Positions 1 to 10,364 of a stretch of DNA of 64,000 nt are shown piece after piece. Numbering within the stretch: the stretch's first letter is position 1; the number at the start of each line of letters is the position of its first letter. The stretch is from contig NZ_SOCE01000002.1 in the NCBI RefSeq assembly GCF_004365175.1, forward strand, positions 1,364,001 to 1,428,000. The letters are read 5' to 3'. Origin of the DNA: Kribbella voronezhensis (GTDB lineage Bacteria > Actinomycetota > Actinomycetes > Propionibacteriales > Kribbellaceae). Below the pieces are notes generated by a model that searched no databases, was not told the origin of the DNA, and was given only the letters and a program-made list of their open reading frames with translations. The position numbers were made by a program, and so were the translations under genes.

Positions 1-76
1 GGATGTGGCGCTCAAGCTCGCCGCCGAGGCGTCGAAGGTCTGCGATCGCAAGATCGAGGTGCGGCCGTTCCGGTGA
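1..76 (+). CDS. C-terminal fragment of a probable DGPF/YCII-domain protein
   Basis: Only the last 24 codons are in the window; the frame ends ...EVRPFR and stops with TGA at 74-76. The short tail and its position directly before an ECF42-type sigma factor fit a YCII-related (DGPF) protein, the standard partner encoded next to that sigma family. The following gene starts with GTG at 73, so the two overlap by four bases (GTGA) and are probably translationally coupled. The family call rests mainly on context because the body of the protein is outside the window. Confidence 0.6.
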   Translation, partial: DVALKLAAEASKVCDRKIEVRPFR

Positions 77-1305
77 GTGGGCCCGACATCCAGGACGCGA
101 TCACGAGCGCCCACCGCGACGAGTGGGCGCGGGTGATCGCCAGTTTGACCAAACGCTTCGGTGATCTCGACATCGCCGAGGAGGCGGCGGCGGAAGCGTT
201 CGCGACCGCTGTCGAGAAGTGGCCTGCCGACGGCGTGCCGCCCAACCCGGGCGGCTGGCTGACCACGACCGCCAATCGCAAAGCCATCGACCGGCTCAGG
301 CGCGAGAGCAAGCGCGACGACAAGCACAAGGAGGCTCTGGTGTTGACCGACGACGACCCGCCCGAGCCTCTGGGTGCCATCGAGGACGAACGGCTCCGGC
401 TGATCTTCACCTGCTGCCACCCGGCGCTGGCGATGGAGACCCGGATGGCGTTGACGCTGCGGATGGTCGGCGGCCTGACCGTGCCCGAGATCGCCCGCGC
501 CTTCCTGGTGCAGGAATCGGCCATGGGACAGCGGATCACCCGCGCGAAGGCGAAGATCAAGGCGGCCCGGATCCCCTATCGGGTGCCGGCCGCGGAGGAT
601 CTGCCGGCCCGCGTCTCCGGCGTACTGGCTGTGCTGTTCCTGGTGTTCAACGAGGGCTACCTGGCGACCGGGGCCGATACCGATCCCGTGCGTCATGACC
701 TGACCGCCGAGGCGATCCGGCTCACGCGGCTGATCCGGGCGCTCCTGCCGAACGACGGTGAGGTCGCCGGTCTGCTGGCCTTGATGCTGCTGACCGAAGC
801 ACGTCGTACGGCGCGGATCTCGGCGAGCGGCGAACTGATCACGCTCGGCGAGCAGAACCGGGGTGCCTGGGATGCGGCGTTGATCGCCGAGGGTCACCGC
901 CTGGTGCGGGAGCGTCTGGCCGCGGGCGTCGCTCCGGGTCGCTATCAGATTCTCGCGGCGATCAATGCCGTGCACACCTCGGCTCGGGACGTGCGCGATA
1001 CCGACTGGTCGCAGATCCTCGCCTTGTACGACCAACTCGCCCGCCTCGACTCGTCGGCGATCGTCTTGCTGAACCGGGCGATCGCGGTCGCCGAACTCGA
1101 CGGTCCCGAGGTCGCGCTGGCGGACGTCGACCGGCTCGAGGAGAAACTGGCCGGCTATCACGCGTACCACGCGGCGCGCGCCGATCTGCTCCGCCGGCAA
1201 GGGCGCAGCGAGGAGTCGCGGGCGGCGTACGACAAAGCCATCGAACTGGCAGGCAACACCGCCGAAACCGCCTACCTCACCCGCCGCCGCGACCAACTCG
1301 GCTGA
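73..1305 (+). CDS. ECF42-group RNA polymerase sigma factor with C-terminal extension
   Basis: A 410-residue protein. Residues about 1-85 form sigma region 2 (helical, with the GGWLTTTANRKAIDRLRRE stretch before the linker). Residues about 105-165 form region 4, with the HTH around TVPEIARAFLVQESAMGQRI. Residues about 175-290 match the DUF6596 extension (RVSGVLAVLFLVFNEGYLA), followed by a TPR-like helical tail. Ordinary ECF sigmas are near 180 residues; this long C-terminal part defines ECF42. Members lack a classical membrane anti-sigma factor and are encoded with DGPF proteins, and the preceding gene fragment fits that. The GTG start overlaps the upstream stop. Target promoters cannot be read from the sequence. 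Confidence 0.92.
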   Translation: MSGPDIQDAITSAHRDEWARVIASLTKRFGDLDIAEEAAAEAFATAVEKWPADGVPPNPGGWLTTTANRKAIDRLRRESKRDDKHKEALVLTDDDPPEPLGAIEDERLRLIFTCCHPALAMETRMALTLRMVGGLTVPEIARAFLVQESAMGQRITRAKAKIKAARIPYRVPAAEDLPARVSGVLAVLFLVFNEGYLATGADTDPVRHDLTAEAIRLTRLIRALLPNDGEVAGLLALMLLTEARRTARISASGELITLGEQNRGAWDAALIAEGHRLVRERLAAGVAPGRYQILAAINAVHTSARDVRDTDWSQILALYDQLARLDSSAIVLLNRAIAVAELDGPEVALADVDRLEEKLAGYHAYHAARADLLRRQGRSEESRAAYDKAIELAGNTAETAYLTRRRDQLG

Positions 1306-1321
1306 TCCGCACTCCTCGGGG

Positions 1322-2002
1322 CTAGCGAATCGTTCGAAGCCAGGGATGGTCGGCGTCGAGGTCATGGATCATCTGTCGGAGCCAGGTCTGCTGCTCAGGT
1401 GTGAGCAGGGGCCAGGTGCGATGGAGGTCGTAGGTGTCCTTCGTGCGGCGCAGTCTTGCTTTGAAGAGCAGCACGATTTCGGGGTTGAGGTAGCGAATGC
1501 CGTCCGCCGACGTCCAGGTGACCTCTTCGATCGGACCGACATGGTCCGGGAGGAACTTGTTGGTCCAGAGTCCGTCCCGATCGGGAGTGAGCGGGAGGTC
1601 GATCACCCAGGGGGCGTTCCCGTGCTCCCGGACCCAGAGCTGGCTGGCCGGGTGGAAGACCTCCGGATGTTGATGGGTCAGCGGTCGCATGTCTCCCCCG
1701 GCGAGATTCCACAGATGCCATCGCTCCCCCACGTGCTCCCGCAGCGCAGGCACATCACACGCGAGGATCGACACGTCCACGTCGTCATGCCGGCGGCGTA
1801 CTCCGGTGAAGGCGTCGATCGCCAGGCCGCCGACGATCCACCACGGGCGGGTGAAGCCGGCCATGAAAGCGGCGACGCCGGCTGTGTCGAACGGATCCCA
1901 TCGCCCATAAAGGCGAGTCCAGTACTCCGTCTCCGCGGCCTCGGCCGCGGTCGGAATCAGCGGCGCGGGATTCCCGGCGGTTGGGAGGTCGGCTTCAGCC
2001 AT
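1322..2002 (-). CDS. Nucleotidyltransferase, aminoglycoside-adenylyltransferase-like
   Basis: A 226-residue protein starting at ATG 2002 (MAEADLP). It carries the nucleotidyltransferase core WWIVGGLAIDAFTGVRRRHDD followed by VDVSI, in which the GG-x-A and paired Asp motifs bind metal and nucleotide. The rest resembles the aminoglycoside-2''-adenylyltransferase family (ANT(2'')-like, also annotated as AAD domain proteins). Chromosomal actinobacterial members of this family often have no proven resistance role, so the substrate is open. The reading frame stays open far upstream of the start, but that part overlaps the start of the VOC gene on the other strand and shows no family match. It is tail-to-tail with the sigma-factor gene, 16 bp apart. 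Confidence 0.8.
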   Translation of the reverse strand: MAEADLPTAGNPAPLIPTAAEAAETEYWTRLYGRWDPFDTAGVAAFMAGFTRPWWIVGGLAIDAFTGVRRRHDDVDVSILACDVPALREHVGERWHLWNLAGGDMRPLTHQHPEVFHPASQLWVREHGNAPWVIDLPLTPDRDGLWTNKFLPDHVGPIEEVTWTSADGIRYLNPEIVLLFKARLRRTKDTYDLHRTWPLLTPEQQTWLRQMIHDLDADHPWLRTIR

Positions 2003-2119
2003 GCCGGTCAGCTTGCTCGTAGTACGCGCTGACAGCAACGAAATTCCGGGTTTGTCCGTATGAACAGGCGCGGTTGTTATTACGTTGCGTGGTGGCGGGC
2101 TGGCGCCTAGCGTCGGTGG

Positions 2120-4292
<2,173 letters not shown>

Positions 4293-4313
4293 GTTCGGCT
4301 GAGCAGAGCGGGT

Positions 4314-4420
4314 GTGCTAGTGGACAGGGTGCGCTCGTGGACACGGGTGTGCTCGTGGACACGGGTGTGCTCGTGGACACGGGTGTGCTCGTGGACACGG
4401 GTGCGCTCGTTGACTCCGGT
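4314..4420. repeat. Tandem array of an 18-bp unit, six copies
   Basis: The unit GTGCTCGTGGACACGGGT is present as three perfect copies (4349-4402). It is flanked by one copy with a single change (4331-4348), a 17-bp degenerate copy (4314-4330) and a diverged last copy (4403-4420). It lies between two convergent genes, just after the monooxygenase stop. The period is a multiple of three and one frame would read (V/A)LVDTG repeatedly, but that frame is not the frame of the gene before it and has no start or RBS of its own. Probably slippage-generated intergenic sequence. Confidence 0.9.
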
Positions 4421-4422
4421 TG

Positions 4423-4445
4423 CGCCGGAGCACACGGCTCCGGCG
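4423..4445. terminator. Hairpin between convergent genes
   Basis: A perfect 9-bp stem (CGCCGGAGC / GCTCCGGCG) with a 5-nt loop sits between the monooxygenase and the oppositely oriented aldo/keto reductase. It has no T tract, which is common for actinobacterial terminators. It could stop transcription from both sides. Confidence 0.65.
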
Positions 4446-4476
4446 TACCGGCGTACAGGGCTCCGGCTCATGAGGT

Positions 4477-5532
4477 TCAGGCGGCGGCGCGGTCTGTGAG
4501 TGGGCGGCGGCGCTTGGTGGGGTCGGTGAGGGCGGGCGTCTGCCAGAGGCCGTCGGACTGGTAGTGGTGCAGGTCGGTGCCGGGTGGGACGATCTCGTCG
4601 ATGCGGTCCAGGACCTCGTCGTCGAGGGTCAGGTCGGCGCCCTTGAGCAGGCCGTCCAGTTGCTCCATCGTGCGCGGGCCGATGATCACCGACGTCACCG
4701 CCGGGTGCGAGGTGACGAAGGCGAGCGCCAGTTCGGGCAACGTACGACCGATGCCGTCGGCAACTTCCACGAACTGCTCGACCGCGTCGAACTTGGCCGC
4801 GTTGGCCGGCAGCGACGGGTCGAACCGGTGCGGCGTCAACGCGGCGCGCCCGGTTGCCAGGTCGACGGGCTGATCCTTGCGCACCTTGCCGGACAGGAAG
4901 CCCGAGGCGAGCGGGCTCCAGGTGAGCACTCCCATGTTCAGCCGCTGCGCGGTCGGCAGCAGTGAGCGCTCGATGCCGCGGGTGACGAGGGAGTACGGCG
5001 GTTGCTCGGTGCGGAACTTGCCGTACCCGCGGCGCTCCGCCACGTGGTACGCCTCGACGATCTCCTCGGCCGGGAAGGTCGAGCAGCCGAACGCGCGGAT
5101 CTTCCCCTGGCTGACCAGATCGGTCAGCGCCGACAGCGTCTCCTCGATATCGGTGCGGTAGTCGGGCCGGTGGATCTGGTAGAGGTCGATCCAGTCGGTG
5201 CCGAGCCGGCGCAGACTCTGCTCGACCTCGTGCACGATCCACCGCCGCGAGTTGCCGCCGCGGTTCGGGCCCTCCCCCATCGGGAAATGCACCTTGGTGG
5301 CCAGTACGACGTCGTCGCGGCGACCCTGCAGCGCCTTGCCGACGATCTCCTCGCTCTCGCCGGTGGAGTACATGTCGGCGGTGTCGACGAAGTTGATGCC
5401 CTGGTCGAGGGCGGCGTGGATGATCCGGATGCTGTCCTCGTGATCGGGATTGCCGACCGCACCGAACATCATCGCGCCGAGGCAGTGCGCGCTGACCTCG
5501 ATCCCGGTCGCGCCAAGCGTGCGATAACGCAT
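4477..5532 (-). CDS. Aldo/keto reductase
   Basis: A 351-residue NADPH-dependent oxidoreductase of the AKR TIM-barrel family. Visible motifs are MRYRTLGATGIEVSAHCLG at the N-terminus, the catalytic Asp/Tyr in INFVDTADMYSTGESEE, the Lys in DVVLATKVHFP, the His in WIDLYQIHRPD, and the cofactor-binding SVIIGPRTMEQL near the C-terminus. Length is normal for the subfamily. The start is ATG 5532. A MerR-type promoter with a 19-bp spacer lies 31 bp upstream, so expression is probably induced by a small molecule through a MerR-family activator that is not in this window. The WYL regulator is divergently encoded and could also act here. Confidence 0.9.
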   Translation of the reverse strand: MRYRTLGATGIEVSAHCLGAMMFGAVGNPDHEDSIRIIHAALDQGINFVDTADMYSTGESEEIVGKALQGRRDDVVLATKVHFPMGEGPNRGGNSRRWIVHEVEQSLRRLGTDWIDLYQIHRPDYRTDIEETLSALTDLVSQGKIRAFGCSTFPAEEIVEAYHVAERRGYGKFRTEQPPYSLVTRGIERSLLPTAQRLNMGVLTWSPLASGFLSGKVRKDQPVDLATGRAALTPHRFDPSLPANAAKFDAVEQFVEVADGIGRTLPELALAFVTSHPAVTSVIIGPRTMEQLDGLLKGADLTLDDEVLDRIDEIVPPGTDLHHYQSDGLWQTPALTDPTKRRRPLTDRAAA

Positions 5533-5562
5533 CGAAACTCCTCAAGTGGTAGCAGTTCCGCC

Positions 5563-5593
5563 AACCTAGGAGCTAGACCTCGCTCTAGGTCAA
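5563..5593 (-). promoter_or_regulatory. MerR-type promoter with 19-bp spacer upstream of the aldo/keto reductase
   Basis: Reading on the minus strand, a -35 TTGACC (5593-5588) and a -10 TAGGTT (5568-5563) are separated by 19 bp. The spacer and its edges carry a dyad, ACCTAG-N16-CTAGGT. A 19-bp spacer with an internal dyad is the hallmark of MerR-family activated promoters. The predicted transcription start would lie about 20 bp before the ATG at 5532. Confidence 0.7.
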
Positions 5594-5662
5594 CTCTCAC
5601 GAGGCCAAGAGCCTTGGGTTAAGTGCTCAGTGCGTGCGTAGTTTGTTTGGGAGGATGGGGGT

Positions 5663-6607
5663 ATGCGTGCGGACCGGCTGGTGGCGACTTTGTTGTTGAT
5701 GCAGTCGCGGGGGCGGGTGACGGCTGGTGAGCTGGCTCGGGAGCTGGAGATTTCGGTGGCGACCGCGCGGCGCGATCTGGAGGCGTTGTCGACGGCGGGC
5801 ATTCCGGTTTATCCGCAGCCCGGGCGCAATGGTGGCTGGTCGTTGCTGGGTGGGGCGCGGACGGATCTCAGCGGGTTGAGTGCGACCGAGGCGCAGGCGT
5901 TGTTCCTGCTGGTCGGGCCTGCGGCTGCGGTTGCGCCCGAGGCGAAGGCTGCGTTGCGGAAGCTGGTGCGGGCGTTGCCCGACACGTTCCGGGCCGACGC
6001 GGAGGCGGCGGCCGAGGCCGTCGTGATCGATCCGGCGCGCTGGGGTGAGCACGTCAAGGAGCGGCCTGAGATGGTGCGGCGGCTCCAAGAGGCCGTCGTA
6101 CGGCGGGTCAAGGTGCGTCTCTCGTACGCCGGACGCGGGCAGACCGGGTCGGAGCGGCTGGTCGATCCGCTCGGACTCGTGGACAAGGACGACATCTGGT
6201 ACCTGATCGCCGGCACCGAGAAAGGTCAGCGCACCTTCCGGGTCGAGCGGATCACCGAGGCAGTAGTGACCGAACTGCCCGCGGAACGCCCGGCGGACTT
6301 CGATCTGGCGACGGCCTGGACGCGCGTCGTCGAGGAGATGGAGCGCAATCGCTCCCTGCTGACCGCGACGGTCGTGATGCAAGAGCGCTTCCTGTGGGTG
6401 ATGCAGGACCGGCTCGGCCGGCACTGTGAGGTGATCGGCCCCGCGGGCGAGGGCCGGGTCAAGATCGAGGTGACCGCGCCGACTCCGCTGATGATCGCCC
6501 AGCACCTGGCCGGCTGGGGCGGACAGATCGAAGTACTCGATCCGCCGTCCGTGCAGGCGGAGCTGGCGCGCCTCGGTCAGGAACTGGTCGAGCGGTACCG
6601 CGACTGA
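5663..6607 (+). CDS. HTH/WYL-domain transcriptional regulator (YafY type)
   Basis: A 314-residue regulator. The N-terminal winged HTH at about 5-60 (RLVATLLLMQSRGRVTAGEL, then ISVATARRDLEALSTAGIPVY) is followed by the WYL effector-binding domain at about 140-215 (VDPLGLVDKDDIWYLIAGTEKG) and a WCX-type C-terminal domain. The family includes PafB/PafC-like and DeoR-like regulators, often acting on the neighbouring gene. It is divergent from the aldo/keto reductase across 130 bp. ATG 5663 follows the RBS-like GGGAGGA. It could be the local regulator, although the promoter opposite looks MerR-dependent. Confidence 0.88.
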   Translation: MRADRLVATLLLMQSRGRVTAGELARELEISVATARRDLEALSTAGIPVYPQPGRNGGWSLLGGARTDLSGLSATEAQALFLLVGPAAAVAPEAKAALRKLVRALPDTFRADAEAAAEAVVIDPARWGEHVKERPEMVRRLQEAVVRRVKVRLSYAGRGQTGSERLVDPLGLVDKDDIWYLIAGTEKGQRTFRVERITEAVVTELPAERPADFDLATAWTRVVEEMERNRSLLTATVVMQERFLWVMQDRLGRHCEVIGPAGEGRVKIEVTAPTPLMIAQHLAGWGGQIEVLDPPSVQAELARLGQELVERYRD

Positions 6608-6652
6608 GATCCCTGGCGAACAAGGGCCTTTCGAGCACGCACAGAGGTCGGC

Positions 6653-6717
6653 CGGTGACCGTTGGTGGCATTCCTGGCGGCGTGGTCACCGTTTCGTACC
6701 GGAGGGCCTCGGTGACC
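6653..6717 (+). promoter_or_regulatory. Three alternating inverted 8-mers (possible alternative hairpins or operator array)
   Basis: CGGTGACC at 6653-6660, its exact complement GGTCACCG at 6684-6691, and CGGTGACC again at 6710-6717 lie in the 166-bp gap before the LppU-like gene. The middle copy can pair with either the first or the third, giving two mutually exclusive stems. They could equally be three binding sites for one regulator. Confidence 0.5.
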
Positions 6718-6773
6718 GCTTCGCCTGAGTATGGTGCGGTGTTCGATTTGTCCCGTACGAGCACAGGATTCCC

Positions 6774-7757
6774 GTGACCACTACCCCGCCTCAGTCCCCT
6801 CACGATCCCTACGCGGCGCAGCCCGGCGCCGGTGGTGGATACGGTCCCCCGCAAGACCAGTTCCCGCAGTACAGCCAGCCGGCCCCCGGGCCCGGCCAGT
6901 ACGACCAGCCCCAGCAGTTCGGCCAGCCCCAGCAGTTCGGCCAGCCTGGGCAGTTCGGGCACTCCGGGCAGCAGCAGTACGACGCCGCCGGGCAGCAGGG
7001 TTTCGCACCGCAGTATGCACCGCCCGGTCAGCCTGGACACCTTGGTCAGCCGGGGCAGCCGCCGTACGACCAGCCTGGCGTCGGGCCGCAGGGGTTCCCG
7101 CAGCAGGGTGCGCACGAGCAGTTCCAGGGGATGCCCGCCTACCCGCAGGGTGCGGTCCAGTGCCGGTTCTGTGGTGGGATGCCGGCCGTCCAGGCGACCG
7201 TGCGCGGCCACCAGGGATTCCTGATCGTGATGCGGTTCCTGAAGCTGGAAGGCCCGTTCTGCCGCACCTGCGGTATCGCGACCTACCGCAACATGACGGC
7301 GAAGAGCCTGTGGCAGGGCTGGTGGGGCGTCGGCTCGGCGATCATCAACCCGATCACGATGCTGATCAACATCCCGACCCGGCTCAAGTTCAAGCAGTTG
7401 CCGGAGCCGATGCCGGGCGCTCCGGGTCACCCGATGGACCTGGGCAAGCCGCTGTTCCAGCGTCCCGCGGTCCTGGGCTTCCTGTTGCCGATCGCGTTCA
7501 TCGCGCTGCTGATCTACGGCAACCAGGGTTCGCCGTCGTCGGCGAGTGCGGGTGACTGTGTGCAGAACAAGGGCACGGTCAGCAAGCCCGAGGTGAAGGT
7601 CGTCGACTGCGGCTCCAGCGACGCGGAGTACAAGGTCCTCGGCAAGCTCAGCAACTCGACGAACTCCGACGACTGCGAGAAGTTCGACGGCTACACCGTC
7701 GCGTACACCGAGCAGCACGGCTCCTCGAAGTACACGCTCTGCCTCGCCCCGAACTGA
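6774..7757 (+). CDS. Membrane protein with Q/G/P-rich N-terminus, Cys-pair domain and LppU-like C-terminal domain
   Basis: A 327-residue protein starting at GTG 6774. Residues about 1-120 are a low-complexity Q/G/P-rich region with repeats of QFGQPQ type. A four-cysteine segment follows (CRFC ... CRTC, about residues 129-165), probably a zinc-ribbon-like fold. A hydrophobic segment occurs near WWGVGSAIINPITMLI and a clear transmembrane helix at about 238-255 (VLGFLLPIAFIALLIYG). The extracellular C-terminus, about 260-327, has paired cysteines (GDCVQNKG, VVDCGSS, DDCEKF, LCLAPN) as in LppU/SCO3897-like proteins. Its function is unknown. The tail likely sits outside the membrane. Confidence 0.75.
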   Translation: MTTTPPQSPHDPYAAQPGAGGGYGPPQDQFPQYSQPAPGPGQYDQPQQFGQPQQFGQPGQFGHSGQQQYDAAGQQGFAPQYAPPGQPGHLGQPGQPPYDQPGVGPQGFPQQGAHEQFQGMPAYPQGAVQCRFCGGMPAVQATVRGHQGFLIVMRFLKLEGPFCRTCGIATYRNMTAKSLWQGWWGVGSAIINPITMLINIPTRLKFKQLPEPMPGAPGHPMDLGKPLFQRPAVLGFLLPIAFIALLIYGNQGSPSSASAGDCVQNKGTVSKPEVKVVDCGSSDAEYKVLGKLSNSTNSDDCEKFDGYTVAYTEQHGSSKYTLCLAPN

Positions 7758-7764
7758 CAGCCGT

Positions 7765-7798
7765 CCTCCGGACCGACGCTCGGCCGCCGGTCCGGAGG
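7765..7798. terminator. Hairpin terminator between convergent genes
   Basis: A perfect 11-bp stem (CCTCCGGACCG / CGGTCCGGAGG) with a 12-nt loop sits exactly between the stop codons of the LppU-like gene and the XRE regulator. It has no T tract and could serve both directions. Confidence 0.75.
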
Positions 7799-7799
7799 G

Positions 7800-8342
7800 T
7801 CATCGGCCAGACGTGATGCGGGCGTAGTAGGCGCGGGCGTCCTGGGTCCGGCCGGTGCCGAGGACCCGGAGGGCTTCCGCGATGTCGGGGAAGCTCGGCT
7901 CCAACAGCTCGGCTGCGCCCTGCAGCTCGGTGGCCGAGGCGACGTCGCGAAGCAGCGCTTGGATGGACGCGACAGGGTCGGCCGGCACCGGATCGGCCGC
8001 GACCTCGACAGGGTTGCCTTGGGCAACACTCAGCGTCGATGGCTGAGCCGCGCGGATCTCGATCAACCGTCGGTGCTGCTCTTCCTGGGGCAGCTCGTCC
8101 CAGCCACGCTCCCCCACCGCACCCTCGAGCTGGAGCAGTCTCGACAACACGGCCGGATTGCTGATCTTCGCCCGCTGACCGGACATCAGTTGGGAGAGCA
8201 TGGGGGCGGACAACCCGAGGATCGCGGCCAGCTGGGCCTGGGAGAGGTCGAGCCGGTCCAGCAGCCGGCGGAACCTGTCCCTGAGGAACTCGCCGTACCA
8301 CTCGACCTGCAGGTCGAGGTTTCGCGTGTGTACGTCGGTCAC
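7800..8342 (-). CDS. XRE-family helix-turn-helix regulator
   Basis: A 180-residue protein. The GTG start at 8342 is preceded by GGAGG at ideal spacing and is preferred over the ATG further upstream, which would run into the divergent promoter. The HTH is at about residues 22-65 (LDLSQAQLAAILGLSAPMLSQLM). The C-terminal half is helical and of unknown function. It is divergent from the VWA gene, and the 84-bp gap contains an inverted repeat GTTTGCA-N9-TGCAAAC that is the likely operator. I infer that it controls itself and the VWA gene. Confidence 0.82.
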   Translation of the reverse strand: MTDVHTRNLDLQVEWYGEFLRDRFRRLLDRLDLSQAQLAAILGLSAPMLSQLMSGQRAKISNPAVLSRLLQLEGAVGERGWDELPQEEQHRRLIEIRAAQPSTLSVAQGNPVEVAADPVPADPVASIQALLRDVASATELQGAAELLEPSFPDIAEALRVLGTGRTQDARAYYARITSGR

Positions 8343-8360
8343 CGGGCCTCCGCGATTCGT

Positions 8361-8383
8361 GTTTGCAATTTGCAGATGCAAAC
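8361..8383. promoter_or_regulatory. Inverted-repeat operator between the XRE and VWA genes
   Basis: GTTTGCA (8361-8367) and TGCAAAC (8377-8383) form a perfect 7-bp inverted repeat with 9-bp spacing; a third partial TTTGCA half-site (8369-8374, shifted inside) overlaps the centre. It lies 18 bp upstream of the XRE start and 43 bp upstream of the VWA start. Its position and AT-rich character in GC-rich DNA argue for regulator binding. Confidence 0.6.
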
Positions 8384-8426
8384 GCTAGGTTCGTGCTCAG
8401 TCAGCCTCAAAGTTCCTGGAGACGCC

Positions 8427-10364
8427 ATGATACGACGCTTTGCCGCTCTCGCCACCGTGCCGGCCTTGACGTTCGCGTTCTCATTCGCGAATGCTCCCGC
8501 CGCTGCCGCCGAGGGCGAGCTGTCACCGGTGATGGTCGTGCTGGACTCGTCCGGTTCGATGACCGCGCGCGACGCCGGCGGCAGCGGCACCCGGATGGAC
8601 GCGGCCAAGCGCGCTGTCGGTTCGATGGTCGACGGTCTGCCCGCGCAGGCTCAGGTAGGGCTGGAGATCTACGGCGCCGGGACGGGGTCGAGTGGCGCCG
8701 AGAAGGCAGCAGGATGTCGTGACGTCCGGGTCGTCCAGCCGGTCCGGACCGTCGACAAGGCCGCACTCAAGCGCGCGGTCAACGCGACCAAGGCCAGCGG
8801 CTACACACCTATCGGCCAGGCGCTGCGTACTGCGGCCGCGCAACTCCCGAAGGAAGGCCAGCGCTCTGTCGTGCTCGTCTCCGACGGCGAGGACACCTGC
8901 GCTCCGCCCCAGCCTTGTGAGGTCGCCAAGGAGCTCCACCAGCAAGGTGTCGATCTGCATGTGCACGCCATCGGCTTCCGGGTCGACGCGAAGGCCCGCG
9001 CCCAGCTCGCCTGCATCGCACAGAACACCGGCGGCACGTATCACGATGCCACCGATGCCGATTCGCTGCTCGGCATCCTCGGCCGAGTGACCGAAAAGGC
9101 GCTACGGCACTACGAGCCGATCGGCAAGCCGGTCATCGGCACGGCCGATCCGTTCACTGCGCCGACCCTCGTGCCGGGCCAGTACTTGGACACCATCGAC
9201 CCGGTCGAGGAACGCTTCTACGCGGCTGATCTGAAGGCCGGCGAGACAGCGTACTTCGCGGCGACCGCGATCTTCCCCCGCGGCAACCCGCGCGACATCG
9301 AGGTTCTCGACATCAGGATCACCGGCCCCGGCGGCGCGGACTGCTACAGGTCCGAGCGCAACCTCTTCACCCTCGCCAAAGACGGCGGCTCCCTGACCTC
9401 GGTGCTGACCTGGACCGGTCTGACCGCCGGATCGCAGAAGACGAAGGCCTGCAGTGTGCCCGGCAAATACGTCTTCCGGGTCACCCGCGACGCCGACCAA
9501 CGTGGTACCGACCGGGTGCCGCTCGAGATGCAGTTGCGCGTCGAGCCACCCGTGACAGGAAGCCTGGGCGAGCAGGCGCAGCAGAATCTCGTCGACTTCG
9601 CACAGCAGCCGAGCGGCGCGGTGAAGCCGGTCCGCGCCGGCGGTTCGTTCAACGAGGCAACGACGCTCGACGGCTCCGGCCGGTACGGCGAGACGATCTA
9701 CTACGGCGAGGAGCTCTTCTACCGGGTCAAGCTCGACTGGGGCCAGGGTCTTGCGTACCGGGTCACCTTCGGCGGCGTACCGAAGGGTCCGACAGCGAAT
9801 ATCCGGACCGCCCTGTTCAGCCCGGTCCGCGCGGACATCAAGTCCGACACCACGGCCTACACCGGTAACACGCAGATCCTGCCGTCCAACGGCAAGGCCA
9901 TCGCGACGGCCCGAACGGCGTACCTCAACCGGAACGCGGCCGAGCCGACCATCCGGAAGTCGAGTGTGGACGGGTGGTACTACGTCGTCGCCAAACTCGG
10001 GTCGTCGATCGGCGGCAACGGCGACTCACCCACTGGTGTGCCGGTGACGATCGATGTCGCCGTCGTGGGCGAGAAGGTCGCCGGTCCGGAGTACGGCGCG
10101 GCGGGGGACGTCGCGTCCACACCGACGCCGACGCCGACCGCTTCCAGCTCGACGCCCTCTGGTTCGAATACCGACGCCGCCGGCAAGGGCGATGCCATTC
10201 CTGCGACGGATGACTCGTCGTCGGCACTGCCCTGGATCATTGGCGGTGTGGTGCTGGTGCTGGCTGTGGCGGCTGTCGGGGCCGTGCTGGCGGTTCGTCG
10301 GCGCAAGCCGCCGTCACCGCCCACCTACCCGAATGCCGGACCTGGGTGGCCTAACCAGCCTTGA
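8427..10364 (+). CDS. Secreted, membrane-anchored von Willebrand factor A domain protein
   Basis: A 645-residue protein from ATG 8427 (MIRRFAALATVPALTF), with RBS CTGGAGA. A signal peptide spans residues 1-31. The VWA domain (about 38-225) holds the MIDAS motif DSSGSMT, the Thr in GYTPIGQAL and the Asp in VLVSDGEDTC. The middle region is beta-rich with several cysteines. A Pro/Thr/Ser-rich stalk (TPTPTPTASSS) precedes a C-terminal transmembrane helix (LPWIIGGVVLVLAVAAVGAVLAV) and a basic cytosolic tail, i.e. a type I surface protein. It converges on the Ser/Thr kinase gene with a 14-bp overlap. Likely metal-dependent protein adhesion or signalling; the ligand is unknown. Confidence 0.88.
   Translation: MIRRFAALATVPALTFAFSFANAPAAAAEGELSPVMVVLDSSGSMTARDAGGSGTRMDAAKRAVGSMVDGLPAQAQVGLEIYGAGTGSSGAEKAAGCRDVRVVQPVRTVDKAALKRAVNATKASGYTPIGQALRTAAAQLPKEGQRSVVLVSDGEDTCAPPQPCEVAKELHQQGVDLHVHAIGFRVDAKARAQLACIAQNTGGTYHDATDADSLLGILGRVTEKALRHYEPIGKPVIGTADPFTAPTLVPGQYLDTIDPVEERFYAADLKAGETAYFAATAIFPRGNPRDIEVLDIRITGPGGADCYRSERNLFTLAKDGGSLTSVLTWTGLTAGSQKTKACSVPGKYVFRVTRDADQRGTDRVPLEMQLRVEPPVTGSLGEQAQQNLVDFAQQPSGAVKPVRAGGSFNEATTLDGSGRYGETIYYGEELFYRVKLDWGQGLAYRVTFGGVPKGPTANIRTALFSPVRADIKSDTTAYTGNTQILPSNGKAIATARTAYLNRNAAEPTIRKSSVDGWYYVVAKLGSSIGGNGDSPTGVPVTIDVAVVGEKVAGPEYGAAGDVASTPTPTPTASSSTPSGSNTDAAGKGDAIPATDDSSSALPWIIGGVVLVLAVAAVGAVLAVRRRKPPSPPTYPNAGPGWPNQP

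Noticed and set aside
4314-4420. Repeat array considered as a CRISPR
   Set aside because: Units are contiguous with no spacers and only 18 bp long; it is a simple tandem repeat.
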